Of a stretch of 64,000 nt of DNA, positions 35,489-44,999 are shown piece after piece. Numbering within the stretch: the stretch's first letter is position 1; every line of letters begins with the position of its first letter. Origin of the DNA: JASDSY01 sp041441465 (GTDB taxonomy: Bacteria; Muiribacteriota; UBA9980); the NCBI GenBank assembly GCA_041441465.1, contig JASDSY010000005.1, positions 62,001 to 126,000 of the forward strand, given 5' to 3'. The position numbers were made by a program, and so were the translations under genes. The notes beneath the pieces are model-generated. The model was not told where the DNA came from and did no database searches. It saw only the letters and a program-made list of their open reading frames with translations.

Positions 35489-37267
35489 TTACGAGCAGAT
35501 TGAATAGTCAAGCACCGGAAAAATATTTTCTTTTATGAATTTTTTTGAATCATTTATGCATGTAAATTTTAATAATTCGTTCGTGATTTCAACGCACTTG
35601 GAAAGTTTGACGCTTCTTATGATTTTCCTGACTCCGGCTATTGCGGTCGGGCTCATTGAAAGATTTTTCAGGCCGAGCCCCAGAAGAATCATCGTAAAGA
35701 GAGTATCGCCGGCCAGCTCGCCGCAGAGCGTTATTTCCTTGTGGTATTTATTCGCCGAGTCAACGATTATTTTAATAAAATTTAAAACCGCCGGGTGCAG
35801 CGGTTCATAAAAGTGCGCCACGCGGGGATTTGTTCGATCCACTGCGAGTATATACTGTATCAAATCATTTGTGCCTATCGAGAAAAAATCGACATGCTTC
35901 GAAATCTGGTCGAGTATGAAAGCTGTCGCCGGCACCTCGATCATTACTCCTACTTTAACGTTGCTTGCGCTCAATGCGCGGCTGCCGAGCTCGAAACGCG
36001 CTTCTTCTATGATGTCGCGCGCCTCTATAACTTCCGACAAAGTGCTTACCATCGGAAGCAATATTTTTACCGGGCCGTGCACCGATGCCCGCAATATGGC
36101 TTTTATCTGGTTCTTAAATAGGTCGATTTCATTAAGCAGCACGCGTATTCCGCGCCAGCCGAGCTGAGGATTGAATTCCTGCGGCATTACAAAATAGGGA
36201 AGAGTTTTGTCCGCGCCGATATCCAGTACCCTGATCGTGACCTCGCGCCCGTCCGCATTTTGTATGATATTTTTATAAATGTGATATTGTTCGTCCTCGT
36301 CGGGCATCTTATCCTTGCTCATGAATATGAATTCAGTCCTGAAAAGGCCTATCGACGAAGCGTTGAATGTTTTTACGAGCTCGATATCGGAAATCTTATT
36401 TATGTTGGCTGATAATTTTATCTCTATGCCGTCCTTGGTTACCGCCGGCAACTTTGCGGCTTCTTTCTGGTCGTCCTTCATCAGCGAATATTCGATCTGA
36501 AGTCTCTTATATTCAGATACTATTTTAGCGGACGGATTGATCGTTACCGTCGAATTGATGCCGTCCAAAATTATCATGTCGCCTGTTTCGACTTCCGAAC
36601 ATATCTTTTCGAGCCCGGCTATCGCCGGAATGTTCAATGAACGTGCCAATATTGCCGCATGCGACGTCATTTCGCCGTGTTCTACCGCAAATCCGAGAAT
36701 GTTATCTGAAACTTTTACAGTTATTGAAGGGATAAGCTCTTTAGCAACGATTATTACTTTTTCGTTAGGCTCTAAATTCAAGCTTTTCTTTTCGCTCAAA
36801 AGATTTTTTAGAAGTCTCTGCCCGACATCCCTTATGTCCGAAGAACGTTCGCGCATGAGGTTATCTTCAAGCATTGAAAACATTTTGGAAAATTTTTTGA
36901 TTACTTCTGAAACGACATATTCTATATTTTTTTTATCATGTCTCAGTTTTTCGCTTACCGCTTCGAGTATATGCGGATCTTCTAATATGCATATATGCGC
37001 CGAGAATATTCCGGCCTCTTTGCCGCCCAGTCTTTCGCTTATTATATCGCGGAGCGATTCGAGCTGCTCTCTTGAGGTTTTAACGGCTTTATGAAACCTT
37101 TCAAGCTCCGATTTTATTTCGGTTTCATCTATACTGCGCGGTTTATGCTCTGACTCATCGCAATTTTCAATTATTTTCCAGACTTTTGCCATTTCGATGC
37201 CGGGGCTTACAGTTGCGCCTTTTATAGTTATATCGTGATGCGCCCGGTCATTTTTTCTGCTTGACAT
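35489..37267 (-). CDS. ptsI: PTS enzyme I (phosphoenolpyruvate-protein phosphotransferase)
   Basis: 592 residues. Transfers phosphate from PEP to HPr. The N-terminal HPr-binding region is followed by the phospho-His motif GEMTSHAAILARSLNIPAIAG and the PEP-binding barrel (GLFRTEFIFMSK, VMIEVPATAFILDQ, GTNDLIQYILAVDR, CGELAGDTLFTM with the catalytic Cys). There is no GAF domain, so it is PtsI rather than PtsP. No HPr or enzyme II gene lies in the window. The unknown gene 30 bp upstream is probably in the same transcript. Confidence 0.94.
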   Translation of the reverse strand: MSSRKNDRAHHDITIKGATVSPGIEMAKVWKIIENCDESEHKPRSIDETEIKSELERFHKAVKTSREQLESLRDIISERLGGKEAGIFSAHICILEDPHILEAVSEKLRHDKKNIEYVVSEVIKKFSKMFSMLEDNLMRERSSDIRDVGQRLLKNLLSEKKSLNLEPNEKVIIVAKELIPSITVKVSDNILGFAVEHGEMTSHAAILARSLNIPAIAGLEKICSEVETGDMIILDGINSTVTINPSAKIVSEYKRLQIEYSLMKDDQKEAAKLPAVTKDGIEIKLSANINKISDIELVKTFNASSIGLFRTEFIFMSKDKMPDEDEQYHIYKNIIQNADGREVTIRVLDIGADKTLPYFVMPQEFNPQLGWRGIRVLLNEIDLFKNQIKAILRASVHGPVKILLPMVSTLSEVIEARDIIEEARFELGSRALSASNVKVGVMIEVPATAFILDQISKHVDFFSIGTNDLIQYILAVDRTNPRVAHFYEPLHPAVLNFIKIIVDSANKYHKEITLCGELAGDTLFTMILLGLGLKNLSMSPTAIAGVRKIIRSVKLSKCVEITNELLKFTCINDSKKFIKENIFPVLDYSICS

Positions 37268-37297
37268 GTTACTTTACTCACTTACCATTTTTTATAA

Positions 37298-37972
37298 TTA
37301 AAAATTAAATTTCTCTTTTTTTTCGCTTGAATTTAATATTTCACTTAAAATATTTTCAAAGCCGCCGGTTATTGAAAACATTATTTTTTCTGAACTTATG
37401 TTTATATATGCATTTTTTATAAATGCCCTGTTGTTTTTTTTGAAAGAAAATTCGACTTCGACGGTTTCATCGCCCATGGTGTCCTTAAGTTCATAGGCTA
37501 TATTTTCGCTTTTGAGCATATTTTCAATTGTATCGCACAGCCATTTTTCCGCCATATTCTCGTCTTTAATTATTTTAGCGCTTATATCGATTTGGAAACG
37601 TTTGTAAAATTTATTTATAGTATTTAATACTTCGCCCAGTTCGAGCGCTAATTTGAGGCGGTCAGTTTTTATAAAGCCTATATCGCAATAACTTTTTTCA
37701 AAAGTGGCGCGGTTGTTGCTCGATATATTATTCTGGATTTTTTGTATATTAATGATATAAAACTTATCAGGAATATTTTCAATTTTTTTTATTAAAAAAT
37801 TACTGCTTATGTCAAAATCGTCTATGAACATTATTCGTTCGAAATCTGAGTCTTTATAGATGTTTTCAATGGTATTCACGAGCGAAAAAAAAGCTCTGCA
37901 GCCGGTTCCTGTAAAATATCTTTCATTCGAATTAATTTTTTTTATTATGCCGCATTCTTTTATTTCTTCCAA
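37298..37972 (-). CDS. Hypothetical protein upstream of ptsI
   Basis: A 224-residue soluble protein with no recognised family, rich in Ile, Asn and Lys. A TTG start at 37972 has GGAGG about 8 nt upstream. Segments such as FERIMFIDDFDISSNFLIKKIENIP and FYIINIQKIQNN suggest an alpha/beta fold. It is preceded by a long palindrome (38039-38088) and followed after 30 bp by ptsI, so a role linked to PTS regulation is possible but unproven. Confidence 0.6.
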   Translation of the reverse strand: MEEIKECGIIKKINSNERYFTGTGCRAFFSLVNTIENIYKDSDFERIMFIDDFDISSNFLIKKIENIPDKFYIINIQKIQNNISSNNRATFEKSYCDIGFIKTDRLKLALELGEVLNTINKFYKRFQIDISAKIIKDENMAEKWLCDTIENMLKSENIAYELKDTMGDETVEVEFSFKKNNRAFIKNAYINISSEKIMFSITGGFENILSEILNSSEKKEKFNF

Positions 37973-38038
37973 AACTGCGCCTCCATCCGATTTTTTATTT
38001 TTTAAACAACGGGCGGTTGATTAAAGTAATACATACAC

Positions 38039-38088
38039 AAAGCGGTTATATGTAAAATAATCAAATTATTTTATCATATAACCGCTTT
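38039..38088. repeat. Long near-perfect hairpin
   Basis: Arms 38039-38060 and 38066-38088 pair over 22 bp with a single bulged base (38074) and a 5-nt loop. There is no T-run on either side, so it is not a standard intrinsic terminator, although it sits just downstream of the zinc-ribbon gene. Confidence 0.72.
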
Positions 38089-38114
38089 ATATTCAAGTTA
38101 TTATTATTTTTTTG

Positions 38115-38483
38115 CTAACATTTCCTGAAATAATTCATTACTCTTGACAATAAGCCTTCACGGCTTTTTGATATTATACCGCTTAACCCGGTTTTTAATA
38201 TTAATGTAGAACCGCATTCCGAGCAGTAAATTTTAGAATTTTCAAAATGCGCATGGCATTTTATGCACTCTTTATAAGTACGGTTTAACGAACCGTGGCC
38301 TGATTCTACAAGTTTTTTTACGTCGTCGCAGAAGAATTCACCGCATAAATTGCAAATTTTAGCGCTTTCAGAGTTCACTGTCGAGCAGTGTTCGCAAATT
38401 TTGCCTGAAAGCAGTTCTTCGTTGCAAGTTATGCAATATTTAAAATCTCCTCTGTAATTGATTTTACATTCAGGGCAATACAT
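38115..38483 (-). CDS. Multi zinc-ribbon protein
   Basis: 122 residues with six or more CxxC knuckles: CPEC, CITC, CEHC, CNLC, CIKC, CSEC. Pairs of these form at least three zinc ribbons, suggesting a small protein- or nucleic-acid-binding adaptor. It follows the HEAT-repeat gene by 18 bp. No membrane segment. Function unknown. Confidence 0.75.
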   Translation of the reverse strand: MYCPECKINYRGDFKYCITCNEELLSGKICEHCSTVNSESAKICNLCGEFFCDDVKKLVESGHGSLNRTYKECIKCHAHFENSKIYCSECGSTLILKTGLSGIISKSREGLLSRVMNYFRKC

Positions 38484-38501
38484 GATAAAATCACCTCGTC
38501 T

Positions 38502-39362
38502 TTATTGTCGTTTTAAATTATCAAGAAAATAAATTACTTTTTTTGTCAATTCTCTTATCTGTTCGTTGTCATCGTTGATACATATTTTTAATTCGTCTAT
38601 TGCCTGCGGCGAGTGCATTCTTCCTAACGCTTTGATAGCCGCCATTCTTACTATTTCGGATTTATGAACGAGCATTTTTTTTATGTTTTCTATGAACTCA
38701 GGGTTTCCTGTTTCTCCAAGCGCCAGACAGGCTGCCGACGAAACTATTATGACCGGGTCGTCAAGCAGCTTTATTATCGCGTCAAATCCCTGCTTTTCAT
38801 TAAGTTTGCCGAGAGCGCGCGCCGCTACCGCTCTTATGCCGGGATCCGGGTCGCCTGTCATTACAGTCAATGCATCGAGCGCAAGGTTGCATTTTAAGTT
38901 TCCAAGAATGCCTGCCGCCTGGCTTCTGATTTCGGTATTGGTATCGTTCAATGCTTTATAAAGAATTATATCGAACTCCGGCTTATAAAATTTGTCAATT
39001 GTCTGGAGCGCTGCGTATTTTACCTGGGCGTCACCGTCGTTGAACGCTTTTTTAATAACATCTATAGTGCTTTCATCTTTCAGTTCGCCGAAAGCGTAAA
39101 TTATATAACTCATGGTCATGCCTGAAACATCCGGTAATATTTTCAAAAGGTATGGCACAATGGGGTTACCGATAGCTATTATCGCGTCAAGTAAATATTG
39201 TCCTTCAAATTCGTTGGAATTTTTTAAAGAAAGGCATAAAAGCTCATAGGCGGGTGCGCCGATTTCCCTGAGCTGCGCTATCACGCTCTCGAATTTATCG
39301 CCTGCTTTGGCTTTTATAATATCTATTAATTCCTCTATTAATATCTCAAGGGCGATATCCAT
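38502..39362 (-). CDS. HEAT-repeat protein
   Basis: 286 residues composed almost entirely of about eight HEAT/PBS-lyase-like helical repeats, e.g. VKYAALQTIDKFYK, IRSQAAGILGNLKC, IRAVAARALGKLNE, VSSAACLALGETGN and VRMAAIKALGRMHS. Such solenoids act as protein-binding scaffolds. It lies in a run with pgeF (11 bp upstream) and the zinc-ribbon gene. Binding partner unknown. Confidence 0.88.
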   Translation of the reverse strand: MDIALEILIEELIDIIKAKAGDKFESVIAQLREIGAPAYELLCLSLKNSNEFEGQYLLDAIIAIGNPIVPYLLKILPDVSGMTMSYIIYAFGELKDESTIDVIKKAFNDGDAQVKYAALQTIDKFYKPEFDIILYKALNDTNTEIRSQAAGILGNLKCNLALDALTVMTGDPDPGIRAVAARALGKLNEKQGFDAIIKLLDDPVIIVSSAACLALGETGNPEFIENIKKMLVHKSEIVRMAAIKALGRMHSPQAIDELKICINDDNEQIRELTKKVIYFLDNLKRQ

Positions 39363-39373
39363 ATTTCCTCCGA

Positions 39374-40192
39374 TTATTGAATGAAAAATAATCCGGCCAT
39401 TCTTCCGGTATCCCTATTATCGCGCCGGTATGAGAAAAACAGTTCCCTGCGGCAGCATGTGCATATTTCATGAGTTAATATGTTATCAGGCGATATTCCG
39501 CAATCTGTAAGTAGATTGTAATTAATCTTTTTCAAATTTATTAAATATTTCGGCGCTGATTCTTTGGAAGTTTTACTTTTAAGAGTTATATTGCCGCTTG
39601 TAATTTTCTTGTCTAACTTTTCTTCAAACTCACGCGCCACTTCCGCTCCTACCTCGAAACAGCAATGCCCTATTGATGGCCCGATGACAACCGTGATGTC
39701 TTCTGGTCTGCTTCCGTATTTTTCGGCCATGAAATTGATCGATTCACGGCCGATACCGTTACAGGTCCCGCGCCAGCCTGCATGTACTAGTCCGCCGGCG
39801 CGTTTTTTAGCATCCCAGAAAAACAGCGGAGTGCAGTCTGCAAAATACATGCATAAGACCGTATTTTTTTCTACTGTGAAAAGGCCGTCGCATTCGCCGT
39901 ATTCTTTTTTAAAATCAGTCACTTCGACTACTTTTATGCCGTGTATCTGATCTGACGAAACCATTCTGTCTATTCCAAGATTGAATTCATTCAGCACGAT
40001 AGCGCGGTTTTCATATATAAGTTTTTTATCGTCTAATGTTGAATAGCCCATATTCAGGCTTTCATAACGGCCGTTCGAAGCTCCTCCGCGCCTTGTTGTA
40101 AACAGCATTTTTAAACCCGGTTCGCCGTTTATTTCGTATCGGAAATATTTTTGGTTTTCAATTATATTGAATTTATTTGTATTTTTAGTCAT
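39374..40192 (-). CDS. pgeF: Purine nucleoside phosphorylase/laccase-domain protein YfiH family
   Basis: 272 residues. Family motifs: TTRRGGASNGRYESLNMGYS, MYFADCTPLFFWD, LVHAGWRGTCNGIG and IGPSIGHCCFEVG, with the zinc-binding His and Cys residues. Members show purine nucleoside phosphorylase and adenosine deaminase activity and also edit peptidoglycan precursors (PgeF). The C-terminal HEICTCCRRELFFSYRRD is also typical. Stands 20 bp after the HhH-barrel gene. Confidence 0.92.
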   Translation of the reverse strand: MTKNTNKFNIIENQKYFRYEINGEPGLKMLFTTRRGGASNGRYESLNMGYSTLDDKKLIYENRAIVLNEFNLGIDRMVSSDQIHGIKVVEVTDFKKEYGECDGLFTVEKNTVLCMYFADCTPLFFWDAKKRAGGLVHAGWRGTCNGIGRESINFMAEKYGSRPEDITVVIGPSIGHCCFEVGAEVAREFEEKLDKKITSGNITLKSKTSKESAPKYLINLKKINYNLLTDCGISPDNILTHEICTCCRRELFFSYRRDNRDTGRMAGLFFIQ

Positions 40193-40211
40193 TCAGCCCA
40201 CCGCTTTTTTA

Positions 40212-42080
40212 TTAAAAATTCCTGTAATAGCCGATTTTAAATAAATTTGTAAACTCTTCCGGCGTGTTCAGCTTGCTTTCATCCCATAAGTTCGAATATT
40301 TCAATATTATCTTAAGGTTGTCCTTCACGCGGCGCTGCCATTCGAGGCTTGTTTCAGAATTCCTGCCGGCGGACGTATTGATATCGTTGTCTTTTATATA
40401 AAATTTGCCTATTAATGATATTTTCGGTTTGTAAGCGTACCTCACTGATGTCGAGAATATATTATTTGCAATATCCAGCGGGTCCTTCTCGTCGGCGTAT
40501 GTCATCAATATTCTGGTTTTTACAGTAGGATACAGCAAAAACCTGAATTTCGATATTTTATATTTGCCGTAATCTTCGTCCGGATCGTTTCTTTTCATAT
40601 CGCTTTCCTGATAAGACGCGGCGAATGACGAAATATTCGAAAAATTATAATTCATTCTTAAAAATGTCGTAAATTGACCGTCGAAACTATATGGCTGTCC
40701 TTGCGTAAAGTTGGTGTAGTTTTCCTTGACTGAAAGTATTCTTGTCGTTACGCTGACATTGTTGAATTTTGACATAGCTTCCGCGAAAACTGAATCGGCT
40801 CCGTTAAATACGCTCTGCATTTCGCCGTAAACATTTATGTTTTCGAGTTTGCCGGCGCCGTACAAATGAACATAATCAGTCTGCTGGTTGCGGTCGTTAT
40901 TCCATAATTTTTCGACGCGAGCGCCGAGCCTTGTATTGTCCTGGAGATAAAAATTCAAGCTTCCGCCCAGTCTTTCGGTGTCGCGCTCCGAAGCCTTTGT
41001 TCCTATTGCGGTAAAATCGAAATTCTGGAAATATTTTTTAAACTTTAAGCCTGAATTTTCCGTGCGGTGCAGCGGAATTAGCGGGAATTTTCCCTGCGGC
41101 ACCATGACGTCGCCTATTGTTAATACTGAAGATATGTATTTAGTATCGCTCATGCGTCGTTTTACATCGATTTCAGACGTCATGTTTCTATTTTTATTGT
41201 AATCCGGAATGTCGAGTTTTACGTCTTTTACAAGATTATCCTCAGGTTTAGCAGCTTTGTCCGTTTTCGCCTTTGTCTCTTCCGCCGGCTTTTCAGCTTC
41301 ATCTGCCGGTTCTTCCTCGGCTTCTTTCGGCTTTTTCTTTTTTACTAATATGTATTTATTCGCTTCGTCCAGATTTGTTTCGTAAAGGCCCTGAATTTTT
41401 TTCCTTTTCTTGCGGCCTACCATTACTTTTTGAGAAAAATAATTGTCTAAATATTCGAAATCGTTCTTTTGAATTTCTTCGTCTTTTTTTGTCTGCACTT
41501 TTACTTTTTTTACGGCCGGCGATGACTCTATTACGTAATCCTTTTTTAAGTAAGAATCCGTATAGAAGTAATAATTTAAATGTTTTTCAGTTAATTTTAA
41601 GTTGCTTTCCGCGGTATCCTTGCCGAATGCAAATCTTAAATCGACAGTATCGCCGAAATTAAAGTTATAGCGGCCGTGGCTTGTCATAGAATTCTTCTTG
41701 TCCACGTCCATTGTGAAATCCGAATATGAGTTGCCGCTGTAACCGTTAAGGTTAGGCGCGCGGAAAGTGCCGATTTCGATGCTTTCTAAAACGTCAAGAA
41801 ATGCGTCTTCCGGCATGAATTTTAACAGGTCTTCCTCTTTCGAGAACGGCCCGTTTTCGTTACGGAATTTAACTATTCTTTCGGCTGACAGCATGTCGAG
41901 TTCATATATGTCCATGAAATCGAATTCATCGGCTGAGTTCATGTCGAGACGGTTTTCTTCGGTAAATGGATAAGCGCAGGCTTTTTCTGAAAAGAATGCC
42001 TGGATTAAAAACATGGCGGAAATAGATATTATAAGCGCCAGCGTATTATGCTTTTGTAGAGTGTTTCGAATAAATGCCAT
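40212..42080 (-). CDS. Exported protein: ComEA-like helix-hairpin-helix plus predicted outer-membrane beta-barrel
   Basis: 622 residues. A signal peptide (residues ~1-37, ending near KACAYP) is followed by NMNSADEFDFMDIYELDMLSA...PFSKEEDLLKF, a ComEA/PulK-type HhH pair that in relatives binds DNA or protein. After a charged Lys/Glu linker (residues ~215-285) the C-terminal ~330 residues alternate polar and aromatic strands (VTTRILSVKENYTNF, FTTFLRMNYNFSNISSF), ending in F, as expected for an outer-membrane barrel. Could be a surface DNA-handling or secretion component; inference only. Confidence 0.7.
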   Translation of the reverse strand: MAFIRNTLQKHNTLALIISISAMFLIQAFFSEKACAYPFTEENRLDMNSADEFDFMDIYELDMLSAERIVKFRNENGPFSKEEDLLKFMPEDAFLDVLESIEIGTFRAPNLNGYSGNSYSDFTMDVDKKNSMTSHGRYNFNFGDTVDLRFAFGKDTAESNLKLTEKHLNYYFYTDSYLKKDYVIESSPAVKKVKVQTKKDEEIQKNDFEYLDNYFSQKVMVGRKKRKKIQGLYETNLDEANKYILVKKKKPKEAEEEPADEAEKPAEETKAKTDKAAKPEDNLVKDVKLDIPDYNKNRNMTSEIDVKRRMSDTKYISSVLTIGDVMVPQGKFPLIPLHRTENSGLKFKKYFQNFDFTAIGTKASERDTERLGGSLNFYLQDNTRLGARVEKLWNNDRNQQTDYVHLYGAGKLENINVYGEMQSVFNGADSVFAEAMSKFNNVSVTTRILSVKENYTNFTQGQPYSFDGQFTTFLRMNYNFSNISSFAASYQESDMKRNDPDEDYGKYKISKFRFLLYPTVKTRILMTYADEKDPLDIANNIFSTSVRYAYKPKISLIGKFYIKDNDINTSAGRNSETSLEWQRRVKDNLKIILKYSNLWDESKLNTPEEFTNLFKIGYYRNF

Positions 42081-42244
42081 AACTTAATTCTTTAACTTTA
42101 TTTTGTGAATGATTGCTTTGTTAATTACGCTATTTTATTTGTTGTGATTAATTAATACCGCGGCTTAAATTAATGATTTGTCAATAATATGATATGTTTT
42201 GTGCTGTGCTATTTATGAATTATTACTTTTTACTGCGGAACTGT

Positions 42245-42277
42245 TTTCCGAACGCCCTATTTTCAGGCGTTCGGAAA
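42245..42277. terminator. Hairpin after the fibronectin-III lipoprotein gene
   Basis: A perfect 12-bp stem, TTTCCGAACGCC/GGCGTTCGGAAA, with a 9-nt loop, 13 bp downstream of the stop codon at 42290. The position suggests a terminator but there is no T-run. Confidence 0.55.
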
Positions 42278-42289
42278 TGACCGCTATTT

Positions 42290-44176
42290 TTATTTTACTA
42301 CGATTTTATCTAAGTATAAATTGTAGTTTAATGATGATGCGTTTTTGCACATACATATAAATTTGAATGTTACTGCGTTGCCTATAAGGTTTGTTATGCT
42401 TATGTTAGTAGTAAATGATGCTACTTCGACAGGGCCGCTCGTGAAGAAATCGTAATTACCCTTGTCAACGCCGTCGATTACAAGCTTATATGTTCCTGAA
42501 TCGCCGGTCCTCAATGCCCACAAATCGATATTATATACGCCGTTTGCAAAGTATTCTGAAAACTGGAACCAGTCGCCGTCGCCGGTGCCGGTGCCCGCAG
42601 CCGCGCTGTCAATGTTAGGGAACGGGCTGCCTGTTATGGATTCGCCGTGTTCATCGTCAATCGGCCCGAAGAATAAGAATGAATTATTATCGTAAGGGAA
42701 TTGTAATGCCCTTACTTCGAGCTTAAATGGCGCGTTTATGGCTGTCGAGTATAAAGGGCTTATTTCACGGATATGACTTTCGGCTTCGATGCTTCTATAC
42801 GCCACGTCGCCTGATACAGAGACATGGTTTGTGAGCGAGCCTTCGCGTCCTGCGGAGTTGACAGCCGAGATCTTATAATAATATGTCTTATTGACGGCTA
42901 TTGTGTTTGTAAATTCAGTCGAGAGCGGCTGGCCGATCTGCGCATAAATACCGTCGTAATATTCGGAGCGGTAAATTCTGTATGAAGTAGCGCCTGTTAC
43001 AGCCTGCCATACGATTCTTACCTGCCCGAGAGCCTGCATTCTTATAGTCAAACCGGCAGGTGTTTCAGGAAATTCTACGCCGACCTTATTTGTCGCCGGC
43101 CTGCACATTCTTGATTCATTTCCGGAATTATCGAATGACGAAATAGTATATTGGTAATATGAATCCATGCTTACCTGCGTATCAGTCCATGTAGTATCGG
43201 CCGGCATTACTTTTACAAGCTGGTATGGCTCGCTTACGTCAAGTTTTTTCCTGTAAATTTTTATGCCTGCCAGGTCGAGTGTTTTGCCGTCCATGTCTTT
43301 TTCTGGTTTCGTCCATGTTAAAACTACCTGGGCGTCACCGGATACTATGAGATTACTAGGAGTACCCGGCGGTATGTTGTCAGTTTTTCCGGATAATGTA
43401 AATGAACCGTCAATGTATTGGCTGTAATTGCCCTGCTTATCGACAGCTCTTACCCTGTAATAATAAACGCCGAGCACAAGGTTTGAATGCGTAAATACGT
43501 TGCTGCCGGCCGGAACTTTCGCGATTTGCGTCCAGTCGTTAACATTTCCGGGATGATATTGGATTTCGAATTCTTTTAAGTCGTCGAGCGTCGAACCGTC
43601 GGTATTTTGTGTCGGCGGGTCCCATGATATTATTATAGAGCCGCGGTCTATTCCGAATTGTGTCTGCCGTGCAGGAGCGAAGAATATATTCTGCGGCGCT
43701 TTAGGCACCGAACCGGAGGTGGCGTCGAGCCTTATTGTCTGCGGAGCTGATGTGGCGCTCTGCCTTAAATAATTGTCGAACGCTACTACCGTATATATGA
43801 ATTTCTCGCCTTCTATTAATTCGGCTGATTTATCTACATAATAATCATCGGTCGTCGTCGCTATTTTCTTGTCTGCGCCGCCTTCGCGTCTTCTGAATAT
43901 GTAATAACCGACAATATTCTTTTTGGTCTGGTCATATTTATTTGTGGTGACCGGGTTCCAGTCTAATGTCACCTGATAATATTGTTCAGTCAGTTTCTGT
44001 ACGACATACGGCGTGTCAATTTTCCATGTCGGGTTGTTAGGCTCTACGCCGTCGTCCGACCATGTTACTACCGATGAAGTTGAGTTGTTTGACGTTGTGC
44101 AGCCGACAAACATCATTACCGACATTACAAATACCGCCAAAACAAGGTAATTGTGTTTCCTGATGAATTCCTTCAT
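42290..44176 (-). CDS. Lipoprotein with fibronectin type III repeats and a C-terminal beta-sandwich
   Basis: 628 residues. The lipoprotein signal has the lipobox MFVGC at about residue 26. Four fibronectin-III-like domains span residues ~40-460, shown by repeats such as VTLDWNPVT, IIISWDPPT, VVLTWTKPE and VRIVWQAVT, and YYYRVRAVDKQGNYS, YYQYTISSFDNSGNES and YYYKISAVNSAGREG. The last ~160 residues (DGDWFQFSEYFANGVYNIDLWALRTGDSGTYKLVIDG) look like a carbohydrate-binding jelly roll. Probably a surface protein binding polysaccharide or protein. AGGAGG precedes the ATG. Confidence 0.82.
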   Translation of the reverse strand: MKEFIRKHNYLVLAVFVMSVMMFVGCTTSNNSTSSVVTWSDDGVEPNNPTWKIDTPYVVQKLTEQYYQVTLDWNPVTTNKYDQTKKNIVGYYIFRRREGGADKKIATTTDDYYVDKSAELIEGEKFIYTVVAFDNYLRQSATSAPQTIRLDATSGSVPKAPQNIFFAPARQTQFGIDRGSIIISWDPPTQNTDGSTLDDLKEFEIQYHPGNVNDWTQIAKVPAGSNVFTHSNLVLGVYYYRVRAVDKQGNYSQYIDGSFTLSGKTDNIPPGTPSNLIVSGDAQVVLTWTKPEKDMDGKTLDLAGIKIYRKKLDVSEPYQLVKVMPADTTWTDTQVSMDSYYQYTISSFDNSGNESRMCRPATNKVGVEFPETPAGLTIRMQALGQVRIVWQAVTGATSYRIYRSEYYDGIYAQIGQPLSTEFTNTIAVNKTYYYKISAVNSAGREGSLTNHVSVSGDVAYRSIEAESHIREISPLYSTAINAPFKLEVRALQFPYDNNSFLFFGPIDDEHGESITGSPFPNIDSAAAGTGTGDGDWFQFSEYFANGVYNIDLWALRTGDSGTYKLVIDGVDKGNYDFFTSGPVEVASFTTNISITNLIGNAVTFKFICMCKNASSLNYNLYLDKIVVK

Positions 44177-44401
44177 TTCTTCCTCCTGGAAATATATATA
44201 ACTTATGTCCTTTATTTTTCTAATCTCAGTATTTAAGCCCTTTTTAAAGTTTCAATCGCCCGGTATGATAAAGGCTTTTACTCTGAATCATTTTTATGTA
44301 TCGGCATATATATGCTTTTTTTTATATGTTGAAATTTACTTTGCTCGAAAAAAACTGCAAAGTATTTAATAACTACATTTCGCGAAATTTATGTGTGAAC
44401 G

Positions 44402-44433
44402 TTCATAAATTTACAAAAATATAAATTTATGAA
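44402..44433. repeat. AT-rich hairpin
   Basis: A perfect 12-bp stem, TTCATAAATTTA/TAAATTTATGAA, with an 8-nt loop, directly before the compound palindrome. Confidence 0.55.
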
Positions 44434-44434
44434 T

Positions 44435-44547
44435 GTCAATTTTTGAGGGACATTTCGGAAGAGGCGAAGCCAGGATTGGCGAGAGCCTCTGAGAATAAGC
44501 GCATGAAAGTCACGATGACTTTCATGACGCGGTCCCTCAAAAATGAC
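44435..44547. repeat. Compound palindrome with cloverleaf-like fold
   Basis: An outer inverted repeat (TTTTTGAGGGAC at 44440-44451 with GTCCCTCAAAAA at 44532-44543, extended by GTCA/TGAC) encloses two inner hairpins: AGAGGC/GCCTCT (44460-44490, itself containing GCCA/TGGC) and CATGAAAGTC/GACTTTCATG (44502-44526). The right half overlaps the 28-bp direct repeat. Confidence 0.75.
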
Positions 44548-44552
44548 ATCAT
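44525..44552 (+). repeat. 28-bp direct repeat, left copy
   Basis: Identical over 28 bp to 45000-45027. The pair brackets 447 bp that include repeat copy 2 and a large palindrome. Confidence 0.9.
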
Positions 44553-44559
44553 AGATATG

Positions 44560-44720
44560 CTTTTTTAATCCTGGTTATATCTATCGTTATTTTAGTGATG
44601 CTGTCGTTAAATATTGTTGTTTTTGTGTCTTTGTTTCATCGACCGCTGCGCGTTCGATGAAACACTGCAATCAGCCGCGCGAATTTTATTGTATAACTAT
44701 GCCGTATCATTTGCGGCTGA
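44560..44720 (-). repeat. Structured dispersed repeat, copy 2
   Basis: Reads on the minus strand as the homologue of 20966-21125. The first stem pairs 44713-44720 with 44671-44678, the second 44633-44641 with 44655-44663; the second hairpin differs from copy 1 at a single base over about 31. The AT-rich loop and A-rich tail diverge more, with small indels. Confidence 0.82.
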
Positions 44721-44735
44721 AGGCATATTCCCCCG

Positions 44736-44751
44736 GCACGTGAAAACGTGC
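44736..44751. repeat. Small GNRA-type hairpin
   Basis: GCACGT-GAAA-ACGTGC: a perfect 6-bp stem closed by a GAAA tetraloop, typical of structured RNA on the + strand. Confidence 0.55.
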
Positions 44752-44865
44752 TAACACGGACTTCAAAGTGTTTAATAAAAACACCAAAATATGCAAACAA
44801 AACAAAGAAATTTAAAAAAGATATTAAAGATTGTAAATATAAAAAAAATAGCAGGATGGGTGGGG

Positions 44866-44917
44866 GATTCTAAAGAGGGCGGTAAGGAATAATTCCTTAG
44901 CCGCCCCCTTTAGAGTC
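44866..44917. repeat. 52-nt near-perfect palindrome
   Basis: Arms starting GATTCTAAAG and ending CTTTAGAGTC pair along nearly the full length (one A-C mismatch, one bulged G, one G-U), with GGAATAATTCC at the centre. Confidence 0.75.
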
Positions 44918-44999
44918 GTATTTAATATATGGCGCCGCGTGCCCAAGCGAGCGGCAAAAAAAGTTTTTTAATAACTTTAAAACTTTTTAGTTAGTCCCG

